From assembly GCA_945641355.1 (NCBI GenBank), contig CALZEQ010000005.1:1-64000 (forward strand): 64,000 nucleotides of DNA. The letters are read 5' to 3'. The notes under the pieces were generated by a model. The model saw nothing but the letters and a program-made list of their open reading frames with translations, was not told the origin of the DNA and made no database searches. The position numbers and the translations under genes are program-made. The stretch is from an uncultured Mediterranea sp. (GTDB lineage: Bacteria > Bacteroidota > Bacteroidia > Bacteroidales > Bacteroidaceae). This document shows, one piece after another, positions 56,985 to 64,000 of the stretch. The first letter of the stretch is position 1; the number at the start of each line of letters is the position of its first letter.

Positions 56985-57098
56985 GGGGAAATGTGATTTT
57001 TATAACCCAAAATAAACGGATAATGTGAAAATCATAGGCAATTTATTAGGGGAAAATGTGAAATAATGGGCGTTTTATGGTGCGGATTATGTGAAAAC
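56985..57098. repeat. Four degenerate GGATAATGTGAAA-type repeats upstream of the ATPase remnant
   Basis: Near 56986, 57014, 57050 and 57082 the sequence repeats (G)GG(A)AAATGTGAT, GGATAATGTGAAAA, GGGAAAATGTGAAAT and GGATTATGTGAAAA, spaced about 28 to 36 bases. The last lies just before the TATATTTG -7 box at 57102. The placement suggests operator-like sites. Confidence 0.55.
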
Positions 57099-57101
57099 TG
57101 C

Positions 57102-57109
57102 TATATTTG
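57102..57109 (+). promoter_or_regulatory. -7 element of the ATPase pseudogene
   Basis: TATATTTG, a TAnnTTTG match, 25 bases before the original ATG at 57134. The promoter looks intact although the gene is broken. Confidence 0.6.
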
Positions 57110-57133
57110 CAGTTGAAACAAAAGGATTTAGTC

Positions 57134-58343
57134 ATGGACAGATTGCTTAAAAGGAAGATAGATGCTTATTTGATAGCATGGAAGAACAATCCCGACAGCA
57201 ATCCTTAAAAACATCTCATTACTCAATCCTGAACTGAAGTTTATACCGGGGGAAACTATCTTCTTCTTTGATGAACTGCAAGCCTGTCCTAACTGTGCTA
57301 CTTCATTGAAGTTCTTCAAGCTCGATGGACGATTTGATGTCATCTGTTCCGGCTCATTGATGGGAATCAACTACAGGGAGATTGAATCCAATAGCGTCGG
57401 CTATAAGGAAGACTATGAAATGCACTCCATGGATTTCGAGGAGTTCCTTTGTGCGAAAGGATACGATGAGGGGTTTGTTGACGACCTTTACCAACACATG
57501 CGGCAAGTAAAGCCTTTGGCTGATTTGCAGATGGATGTGCTTTTCGGGTTGTTCCGTGATTATGCCACTATCGGTGGTATGCCCGAGGTGGTGAACACGT
57601 ACATCAAGAACAAGAACTTCAGTGGGACATTAGGCATACAGAGACAATTGCTCAAAGACTATGAAGAGGATATCACCAAATATGTAGAAGGCTTGGACAA
57701 GGCAAAGGTTAAAGCTGTATACAATCACATCTCAACCTTCTTGGCCAAAGAAAACAAACGCTTCCAGATTACCAAGATTGCAAAGAATGCACGCAACAGA
57801 GATTATGTAGGTTGCGTAGAATGGCTGGCCGATGCAGGAGTCATCAATGTCTGTTATTGTCTGAACCAACCGGAGCTCCCATTAAAAGGCAACTATGATC
57901 CGAAACTGTATAAGATTTATTATAAGGATACCGGTCTGTTGATTGCGTCTCTCGATGAAGAAGCCCAAGAAGATTTGAGAGCCAACAAGAATCTTGGCAC
58001 TTACAAGGGATCCGTTTATGAGAATATTGTAGGAGATATGCTTGTCAAGCAAGGCTATCGTCTTTATTATTACAGTTGCGACAAGCCTTCTCTTGAGATG
58101 GATTTCTTTGTGCGTGATGCAGATTCCCTCATTCCTGTAGAAGTAAAAGCAAATGACAACGCCACTGCATCACTGAACAACCTACTAAAAGAAGACAAGT
58201 ATCCCGATATAAAATATGGCATCAAATTGGGACGTAAGAATATCGGCTTCAATGGCAAGTTCTATACCTTTCCTTACTTCCTGACCTTCTTGTTGAAGAA
58301 GTTTGTGCGGGATAAGAACAAACATTCTGCCTACAACTTTTAA
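57134..58343 (+). pseudogene. ATP-binding protein (DUF4143-type AAA family), P-loop deleted and frameshifted
   Basis: The first 24 codons (MDRLLKRKIDAYLIAWKNNP...) end in TAA at 57206-57208. From 57198 a second frame continues AILKNISLLNPELKF and runs to 58343. Family members carry about 50 residues between these two parts, including the Walker A loop (GARQVGKT type); here they are missing and the frame is shifted. Walker B (FFFDELQ) and the C-terminal nuclease-like DUF4143 part (YENIVGDMLVKQGY, IPVEVKAND) remain. A product from a downstream start such as the TTG at 57306 would lack ATP binding. The comparison is from memory of the family. Confidence 0.85.
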
Positions 58344-58366
58344 TGGAACAGCCGTAAACATAGTAT

Positions 58367-58477
58367 GGAACAGTTGTTATCTCCTAATGAAACAGTTGTT
58401 ATCTCCTAATGAAACAGTTGTTATCTATAGGCGAAACAGTTGTTCCATATCCTATGCAACAGTTGTTCCATACCTAT
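58367..58477. repeat. Five tandem AACAGTTGTT repeats, 22-bp period
   Basis: Five adjoining units start with G(A/C/G)AACAGTTGTT. Units 1-3 are 22 bp and share TATC; units 1 and 2 are identical but for one base. Units 4 and 5 carry CCATA instead and are 23 and 22 bp. It begins 24 bases after the pseudogene stop, without spacers. Confidence 0.85.
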
Positions 58478-58683
58478 TGTACACCTTCGACAAACTGCGG
58501 TGGTACGACAGTGATAACGGTGATTGTTGCAGCAAAATAAGTGCTTTTTTGATGAAAAAAACAACGGTTATCTGCCACAAATCTGCCCAAACTTGCCAAA
58601 AAACGCCCAAAAACGACTTGTTTTGAACCCACTTTTTCACAAAAAAGGGCCATTTTTGTGTTAATGATTGTAAATCTCAAAAT

Positions 58684-58751
58684 ATCTGCCACACATTTTT
58701 AGAAGTTAATCCTTTTATATAAAGGAGATTAACAGAAAGTGTGTGGCAGAT
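58684..58751. repeat. Long imperfect hairpin with ATCTGCCACACA arms
   Basis: ATCTGCCACACA (58684-58695) is complementary to 58740-58751. Inner GTTAATCC / GGAGATTAAC segments pair imperfectly around a TTTTATATAAA centre. The motif ATCTGCCACA also occurs singly near 58570. Confidence 0.8.
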
Positions 58752-58905
58752 GGCAGATAAACAAAACTTCTCACGCGCGCGTGCGCGAGAGAGACATGTG
58801 CGTGAAATTTTGGACGCACATGAAATGATGATTGTGAAGGGGAAAAGGCACCGCACCACAACGATTCCTTAAATAAGTCAACAAAGCATAAAACAGCGGC
58901 TGTAT

Positions 58906-58937
58906 TTTGGAGGTGACCCCGCCTCTGCATACTTTTG
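58906..58937 (+). promoter_or_regulatory. Promoter of the lipoprotein / PagL-like operon
   Basis: TTTG (58906-58909), 20 bases, then TACTTTTG (58930-58937): a near-perfect Bacteroidetes promoter 31 bases before the ATG. Confidence 0.85.
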
Positions 58938-58968
58938 CCTCGCAATAACAACGAATGACGAATGTATA

Positions 58969-59895
58969 ATGAGAACTCTCTTTTTACAACTCCGACTTCT
59001 GTCCGTCTGCGCCACGGTCTGCCTCCTTACCGCCTGCAACGGCGATTTGTTTGTGGACAAGGTAGACATTCCGCCAATGACAGAGGTTGCCATAGAGGGG
59101 GACGGAGGTGAATATCACTTCCCATTCCCCGCCAAAGGATTGAGGCAGATTAGTGTCGATCTGTTTGACGACAGGAATCTGACTTACCTGGGCCATGACG
59201 GCGAGGAGCTGGACCCGAAGCTCGCCTCTCCTGCCGATCTGGTGGAAATCAGATACACCTCCGTCCTGCTATCCTACTCCATTCAGGTGAAGACTAACTC
59301 GCTGACGGTGCATACGCTTGAAAATGCGACCTCTGAAGCACAGCAGGTTACCGTCCGGCTGTCATACGACTATGAGGTCAAGTTTCTGGTGCTGAACATC
59401 GAAGCGGGCAAACCATTAGAGATGGTACGGATGGAGTACGATGAACGCCTGGAGGTGACGGACAGATATAAGACGGAAAGAATGAAAACAAGATTTGCCA
59501 ACAACACGTCACAGACCCAACGAATGAAGTCTACAAATGTGGGATTCCAAGGAGTGACCCTCGTGACCCCAGCCGAGCAGTGGGCAGACTATCAGAACGT
59601 CTGCATGACACTGCCTACCTATACGGAGGGTAAGTGGATGCTGGGCAGCGCCAAGGATATCCAGTTGAAGACATCCCTCTATTACAATCTCAAATCGTGG
59701 TCGGAGGAGAAGTATGTAGAGATTCCTCCCAACAGCATTGTGGATATTGTTACCGAAGTCTACTTCTCAAAGGCCGTGTTGCATGGCCAGATGACCTTTC
59801 GGACGTCCACCTCCGGCCGGTTGCATACCACCCGGTTTGAAGCAGAAACCATAGAACCTGTAGATTATGAAGTCACCGTCAAGAATGCAGAATAG
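58969..59895 (+). CDS. Exported lipoprotein of unknown function
   Basis: A 308-residue protein with a lipoprotein signal (lipobox LLTAC near residue 23). The mature part looks beta-rich: YHFPFPAKGLRQISVDLFDD, then repeated alternating strands, then a WADYQNVCMTLPTYTEGKW region. No family is recognised with confidence. It overlaps the following PagL-like gene, so the two products probably work together at the envelope. Confidence 0.75.
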   Translation: MRTLFLQLRLLSVCATVCLLTACNGDLFVDKVDIPPMTEVAIEGDGGEYHFPFPAKGLRQISVDLFDDRNLTYLGHDGEELDPKLASPADLVEIRYTSVLLSYSIQVKTNSLTVHTLENATSEAQQVTVRLSYDYEVKFLVLNIEAGKPLEMVRMEYDERLEVTDRYKTERMKTRFANNTSQTQRMKSTNVGFQGVTLVTPAEQWADYQNVCMTLPTYTEGKWMLGSAKDIQLKTSLYYNLKSWSEEKYVEIPPNSIVDIVTEVYFSKAVLHGQMTFRTSTSGRLHTTRFEAETIEPVDYEVTVKNAE

Positions 59896-61072
59896 GCTGA
59901 GAGGGATGGGAGCCATAGTCGCTGCCCTGTGTGCCATTGCCCTCTATGCAGGGGATTCCATTCCTCCTGCAGGAGGTCTGAGACCGATGTGGCGCATCGG
60001 ATGGGAGACATCCATGGGATGGGTGCCTGGGACCAACAGTTTTCTGGAAGGATACAATCTGCAGGACAAGCGAATCAGGAACATGCTGTCGGGGACCTTC
60101 CGAACAGAGTTCAGCTTTCATCCACAATCCAAGGAGGGGCAGCTTTACCCCGGCCTGTATCAGGGCATCGGAGTAGGAGTGAATACGTTCTTTGCCCATT
60201 CGCTGTTGGGGACTCCCCTCTCCCTCTACGTCTATCAGGGTGCCCCCATCGTCCGCCTCAACCAGCGGCTGTGGCTGGGCTACGAATGGAAGTTCGGAGC
60301 GGCCTTCGGCTGGGAGCATCATGTGAAAGACAGCAATGACAACAACTCGTCGGTCAGCACGGACGTGACAGCCCTGATAGGATTGGGCGTGAAACTGCAC
60401 TACCAACTCAACCGATGGAGGGTCAGCGTGGGCATAGACGGCACACACTTTTCGAACGGAAACACCTCGTTCCCCAACGCAGGTGTCAACGCCATCGGCG
60501 CTTCTATCGGGGTAGCATACTCCTTATCGACTGAGGAGAAGGGGTTGACGACCTCGGCAGAGCGAGCGAAAGGTGACATCGAAAGCGGTGACTGGATGGT
60601 TGACGTCACGGCATTCGGAGCCTGGCGGAAGCGCATCGTATCCGTGTATGACGATCCGCAGGTGTGCCCTGGCAAATTCGGCGTTGCCGGACTGCAGTTC
60701 TCGCCTATGTACCGGTTGAACAGACATGTAGCCGTCGGTTCGGCCCTCGACCTGCAATGGGACGAAGGGAGCGGATTGGCTTCCTACTGGGTGGAAGGCA
60801 GCTCGGGAAAGGAGATCAAGTTCAACCGTCCGCCTTTTGCCAAGCAGCTGGCAGTGGGCGTGTCGGCACACGCAGAGCTGACCGCACCGCTGTTTGCCAT
60901 CAATGTGGGGATGGGATATAACCTGATGAATCCCGAAGGAGAGAAACGTTTCTACCAGTTGCTGGCACTGAAGACCTTCGTCACCCGTCGCGCCTATCTG
61001 TATACAGGCTACCGTCTGGGCAGCTTCAAGGATCCCCAGAACCTGATGCTCGGACTTGGATACCAGTTCTGA
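59885..61072 (+). CDS. Acyloxyacyl hydrolase / PagL-like lipid A deacylase family protein
   Basis: A 395-residue exported beta-barrel-like protein. The motif THFSNGNTSFPNAGVNAIG (about residues 195-213) matches the catalytic His-Ser region of PagL-type lipid A 3-O-deacylases, with the conserved Asn and Gly. The mature protein is twice as long as PagL (about 150 residues); the extra region of about 150 residues after the motif also looks like barrel strands. The ATG at 59885 overlaps the lipoprotein gene by 11 bases; an in-frame ATG at 59867 overlaps by 29. Confidence 0.78.
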   Translation: MQNRLRGMGAIVAALCAIALYAGDSIPPAGGLRPMWRIGWETSMGWVPGTNSFLEGYNLQDKRIRNMLSGTFRTEFSFHPQSKEGQLYPGLYQGIGVGVNTFFAHSLLGTPLSLYVYQGAPIVRLNQRLWLGYEWKFGAAFGWEHHVKDSNDNNSSVSTDVTALIGLGVKLHYQLNRWRVSVGIDGTHFSNGNTSFPNAGVNAIGASIGVAYSLSTEEKGLTTSAERAKGDIESGDWMVDVTAFGAWRKRIVSVYDDPQVCPGKFGVAGLQFSPMYRLNRHVAVGSALDLQWDEGSGLASYWVEGSSGKEIKFNRPPFAKQLAVGVSAHAELTAPLFAINVGMGYNLMNPEGEKRFYQLLALKTFVTRRAYLYTGYRLGSFKDPQNLMLGLGYQF

Positions 61073-61104
61073 AGCAGCACAGCGAGAGCCGATGCAGTAG
61101 CGGC

Positions 61105-62616
61105 TTACTCGTTCAGCTTCAGCATCTCCTCAATGTATTCGCGTGTATTGCTCAACCGGGGAATCTTGTGCTGTCCACCCAGCTTGCCCTTTCCCTCTAA
61201 CCAGTCGTGGAACAGATTGCGACGAGCCACAATCACCTCAAGCGGCTGCAAGGCCAGGTCGTTCTGCCGCTTGGCCTCGTAGTCGGAATTGACCTCCTTC
61301 AGCGTTTCGTCCAGAATGCGGGCAAACTTCTGTAGGTCATCCGGCATCCGGGCAAACTCAATCAGCCACTGGTGACGGCATTTGGCATTGGCATCCATAA
61401 AGACAGGTGCGGCAGAGTAGTCCGTCACCTGGGCACCGGTCTCGGCACACGCCTTGGCCAGTCCCTTCTCGGCATTGTCTACTATCAGCTCCTCGCCGAA
61501 CGCATTGATAAAGTGTTTGGTACGCCCTGTGATGATGAACTTGTAGGGATCTCGGCGGGTGAACTTCACCGTATCGCCAATCATGTATCGCCACAAGCCC
61601 GCAGAGGTGGAGATGACCATGGCGTAATTCTTGCCTAACTCAACCTCGGTCAGGCTGCATACATGCGGATGGTCTTTCCCCACATCCTCTAAAGGAATGA
61701 ACTCGTAGAAAATGCCGTAGTCTATCATCAGCAACATGGCCGGATCGTTCGGATCGTTCTGTGTGCCGAAATAGCCTTCGCTGGCATTGTAGGTCTCGAT
61801 ATAGTGCATACGGCTGCTGCGGATAATCTGCTTGTACTGCTCGCGGTAAGGGGTGAAAGCCACTCCCCCGTGGAAGAAGACCTCCAAATGGGGCCACACC
61901 TCTTCCAACCCCTGCTTGCCGCTCTTCTCCAACAGTCGTTTGATAAGCACCAGCATCCACGAAGGGACACCGCTCAGATTGGTGACATCGGCCCGAAGGG
62001 TTTCGTTGGCTATCGCCTCGATCTTCGGCTCAAAGTGCTCCATCAAGGCCGTCCGTTTGCAAGGTACACGTACCAAATTGACCAGCGGATTGATATTTTC
62101 AATCAAGATGGCCGAGAGGTCGCCCACCAAGCTATGGTTCGTGTTCAGATTCGGAGCATGACTGCCGCCCAATATCAACGCTTTGCCCGAAAAAAGACGG
62201 CTGTCGGGGTTCTGTCCCAAGTAGATGGCGACAGCATCTTGTCCACCCCGATAGTGCGTGTCCTTCAATGACTCACGACTGACGGGCAGAAATTTACTCT
62301 TGTCATTGGTCGTCCCCGACGATTTGGCAAACCAACGGATTTCAGTAGGCCATAGCAGATTCTGCTCACCTGCACGCAGACGAAGGATATAGGGTTTCAC
62401 CTCCTCATACGTCTGGATAGGGACATTGCGCTTGAAGTCCTCGTATGTATGGATGTCGGCGTAGTGATGGGCTCGTCCCCATTCGGTCTGGGCCGCCATT
62501 GACGTCAATCGCTGCAACACACGTTGCTGCAACTCACCGGCATGGTCGGTGTATTGTTCTATTTCCTTGAGTCGCGGTGCAAAATATACCTTGTTCAGAA
62601 ATCTTGTGATATTCAT
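61105..62616 (-). CDS. GH3 auxin-responsive promoter family protein (acyl-adenylating enzyme)
   Basis: A 503-residue member of the adenylate-forming GH3 family, better known from plants, where it joins amino acids to hormone acids. Conserved blocks are FAKSSGTTNDKSKFLPVS (the ATP-binding loop, about 102-119), the IETYNASEGYFGTQND block (mid-protein) and TGRTKHFINAFGEEL (about 367-381). The bacterial substrate is not known. The name refers to the plant family, not to glycoside hydrolase family 3. A minus-strand TACTTTTG box at 62646-62653 lies just upstream. Confidence 0.9.
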   Translation of the reverse strand: MNITRFLNKVYFAPRLKEIEQYTDHAGELQQRVLQRLTSMAAQTEWGRAHHYADIHTYEDFKRNVPIQTYEEVKPYILRLRAGEQNLLWPTEIRWFAKSSGTTNDKSKFLPVSRESLKDTHYRGGQDAVAIYLGQNPDSRLFSGKALILGGSHAPNLNTNHSLVGDLSAILIENINPLVNLVRVPCKRTALMEHFEPKIEAIANETLRADVTNLSGVPSWMLVLIKRLLEKSGKQGLEEVWPHLEVFFHGGVAFTPYREQYKQIIRSSRMHYIETYNASEGYFGTQNDPNDPAMLLMIDYGIFYEFIPLEDVGKDHPHVCSLTEVELGKNYAMVISTSAGLWRYMIGDTVKFTRRDPYKFIITGRTKHFINAFGEELIVDNAEKGLAKACAETGAQVTDYSAAPVFMDANAKCRHQWLIEFARMPDDLQKFARILDETLKEVNSDYEAKRQNDLALQPLEVIVARRNLFHDWLEGKGKLGGQHKIPRLSNTREYIEEMLKLNE

Positions 62617-62645
62617 CGTTCTTAGTCAGCGTTTATTTATGTGCG

Positions 62646-62653
62646 CAAAAGTA
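62646..62653 (-). promoter_or_regulatory. -7 element of the GH3-family gene
   Basis: On the minus strand TACTTTTG, a TAnnTTTG match, about 30 bases before the ATG at 62616. The -33 element is weak. Confidence 0.6.
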
Positions 62654-62848
62654 ATCTTATTTATCGGCAATCTCTCTCTTTTTCTCTTTTTTTTCTATCT
62701 TTACCGCGATTTAAGCACATCTGCGGGCGGTTTGGAACAAAAAGGACTCTTCTTCTTCCACAACCTGCTGCAGCAGATACGCGCCTGACGCACAACAGAA
62801 AGTACAGTTAACAGGAATGAAATATTGTAAGCTAAAAGAAACAGAAAT

Positions 62849-63859
62849 ATGAGAATCGGTATTTTGACTGCGGGCGGTGACTGCCCCGGCATCAACGCCA
62901 CGATACGCGGCGTGTGCAAAACAGCCATCCATCACTACGGCATGGAGGTGACGGGCATACATAGCGGCTTTCAGGGGCTGCTGACCAAGGAGGTGGAAGA
63001 GGTGACGGACGAATCGCTGTCCGGACTGCTGAGCATGGGAGGAACGATACTGGGTACATCGCGCGAAAAGCCTTTCAAACGAGGTGGAGTGGTGACGGAT
63101 GTGGACAAGCCTACCCTGATAGCCCGCAACGTAGAGGAACTTGGGCTGGACTGCCTGGTGTGCATAGGCGGCAACGGCACGCAGAAGACGGCTGCCAGGC
63201 TGGCCGAGATGGGGCTGAACATCGTGTCGGTGCCCAAAACCATTGACAACGACATCTGGGGGACGGACTACTGCTTCGGCTTCGACTCGGCCGTGAGCAT
63301 TGCCACCGATGCCATAGACCGACTGCACAGCACGGCCAGCGCACACAAGCGGGTGATGGTGATAGAGGTGATGGGCCACAAGGCGGGCTGGATAGCCCTG
63401 CACGCGGGCATGGCCGGCGGCGGCGACGTGATACTGATACCGGAGATAGGGTATGACATACACCGCATAGGTGACACCATACTGCAACGGCTGAAGCGGG
63501 GAAAACCCTACAGCATCGTGGTGGTGGCCGAGGGCATACGCACGGACGGGCGTAAGCGGGCGGCAGAGTACATAGCACAGGAGATAGAGTACGAAACGGG
63601 CATCGAGACGCGCGAAACGGTGCTGGGCTACATACAGCGGGGCGGTGCGCCTACACCCTACGACCGCAACCTGGCCACGCGCATGGGCGGACACGCCACA
63701 GAGCTGGTAGCCCGCGGAGAGACCGGCCGCATGGTGGCACTGAGGGGCGGCGAAATGACCTCCGTACCGCTATCCGAGGTGGCCGGACGACTGAAAGCGG
63801 TGACGGAGGACAACGACCTGGTGGTGCAGGGCAGGCGGATGGGCATCTGCTTCGGCTAA
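62849..63859 (+). CDS. pfkA: 6-phosphofructokinase
   Basis: A 336-residue phosphofructokinase making fructose 1,6-bisphosphate in glycolysis. It opens GILTAGGDCPGINA. The donor-binding motif reads GGNGT (107-111) and the catalytic segment PKTIDND (129-135). Gly at the fourth position of GGNGT fits ATP as donor, while Lys in PKTIDND is more common in PPi-dependent and group III enzymes, so the phosphate donor is best left open. Two further motifs, MGHKAGWIAL and VAEGI, are normal. Its stop overlaps the convergent M64 gene. Confidence 0.92.
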   Translation: MRIGILTAGGDCPGINATIRGVCKTAIHHYGMEVTGIHSGFQGLLTKEVEEVTDESLSGLLSMGGTILGTSREKPFKRGGVVTDVDKPTLIARNVEELGLDCLVCIGGNGTQKTAARLAEMGLNIVSVPKTIDNDIWGTDYCFGFDSAVSIATDAIDRLHSTASAHKRVMVIEVMGHKAGWIALHAGMAGGGDVILIPEIGYDIHRIGDTILQRLKRGKPYSIVVVAEGIRTDGRKRAAEYIAQEIEYETGIETRETVLGYIQRGGAPTPYDRNLATRMGGHATELVARGETGRMVALRGGEMTSVPLSEVAGRLKAVTEDNDLVVQGRRMGICFG

Positions 63860-64000
63860 AGGGGCTGGTCGGCATAGTAGTGCACCATGCGTAGGATGGC
63901 CCGCGAACAGGCGGGGCAGAAGGGGGCATAGTCGCGCATCATGCAGTGGTCCATGGGGCGGTAGATGCCATGAGCCAGATAGCCGCCTCCCTCGTATACA
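63856..64000 (-). CDS. C-terminal end of an M64-family (IgA peptidase-like) metallopeptidase (partial)
   Basis: An open frame from the right edge to a TAG at 63856-63858, 48 codons in view. It encodes YEGGGYLAHGIYRPMDHCMM followed by a cysteine pair (FCPACSRAI) and ends VHYYADQPL. The EGGGY...G.YRP.. then C-P-x-C pattern is the characteristic end of M64 peptidases. The zinc site itself is outside the window. It converges with pfkA, with a three-base overlap of the stop codons. Confidence 0.75.
   Translation of the reverse strand, partial: VYEGGGYLAHGIYRPMDHCMMRDYAPFCPACSRAILRMVHYYADQPL

Larger units (their letters stand above)
58344..58968. other. Gene-free interval with repeats after the ATPase pseudogene
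   Basis: No gene is seen in 625 bases. The interval holds a five-unit repeat array (58367-58477), several ATCTGCCACA motifs (58570-58755), a long hairpin (58684-58751), a CG-rich alternating stretch (58772-58787), and the promoter of the next gene (58906-58937). Confidence 0.7.

Noticed and set aside
57306..58343. Treating the C-terminal part of the ATPase as an intact gene
   Set aside because: It starts at a TTG in the middle of the conserved domain and lacks Walker A; the original ATG and first 24 codons are visible upstream.
58367..58477. CRISPR array
   Set aside because: Units adjoin directly without spacers, and no cas genes are in the window.
62549..62788. 79-codon plus-strand frame between the GH3-family gene and pfkA
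   Set aside because: Overlaps the GH3 start and both its promoter and a T-rich spacer; no protein features.

Overview
The window looks like a chromosomal segment of a Bacteroidales bacterium, most likely Bacteroidaceae (Bacteroides/Phocaeicola type). Three things point there: a SusC/SusD pair with an ECF sigma / FecR anti-sigma pair, many copies of the Bacteroidetes promoter (TTTG about 19-20 bases upstream of TAnnTTTG) in front of genes on both strands, and family content typical of the order (fused SecDF, S46 peptidase, GH3-type acyl-adenylate protein, DUF3098, DUF3108, M64 peptidase). Species cannot be fixed from the sequence alone.

Layout. 1-194: tail of an Rpn/PD-(D/E)XK transposase-like protein. 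213-5402 (minus): a housekeeping operon of methyltransferase, ftsX, DUF3098 protein, uppP, truB, queA and folK. 5727-13703 (plus): two overlapping rhomboid proteases, an EEP-family hydrolase, an M3 peptidase and secDF. 13800-15992 (minus): a GH43 enzyme and a YitT-type membrane protein. 16237-28519 (plus): ruvB, a polysaccharide flippase, DUF389, S46 peptidase, THUMP-like methyltransferase, type IIA topoisomerase subunit A, an outer-membrane protein and an S41 peptidase. A tRNA-Leu(UAG) with its own promoter and terminator follows. A membrane-anchored LytTR regulator lies divergent to a TonB-dependent receptor (28976-32301). 32346-35014 (minus): DUF4010, CYTH, a 45-aa membrane protein and purN. 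35164-38070 (plus): acpP, fabF, rnc and a small exported protein. Then dus (minus), an Ig-like lipoprotein and a DUF3108 protein (plus), and cysS and a HAD phosphatase (minus).

The accessory part begins near 44.4 kb. It holds a cluster of GTTGTCGCAATC hairpins, a strongly structured RNA candidate with its own promoter (6S-like), an MBOAT/SGNH pair for probable polymer O-acylation, and a 1 kb gene-free interval full of repeats. Next is a compact polysaccharide utilisation locus (ECF sigma, FecR, SusC, SusD, GH30). After it comes a broken DUF4143-type ATPase whose P-loop segment has been deleted, flanked by short repeat arrays, then a 625-base gene-free interval. A lipoprotein/PagL-like deacylase pair, a GH3-family protein, phosphofructokinase and the tail of an M64 peptidase close the window.

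The most unusual items are the structured RNA at 44.78-45.05 kb, the two separate 22-bp-period repeat arrays (47.86 and 58.37 kb), the P-loop-deleted ATPase with its iteron-like upstream repeats, and the membrane LytTR / TonB receptor divergon.
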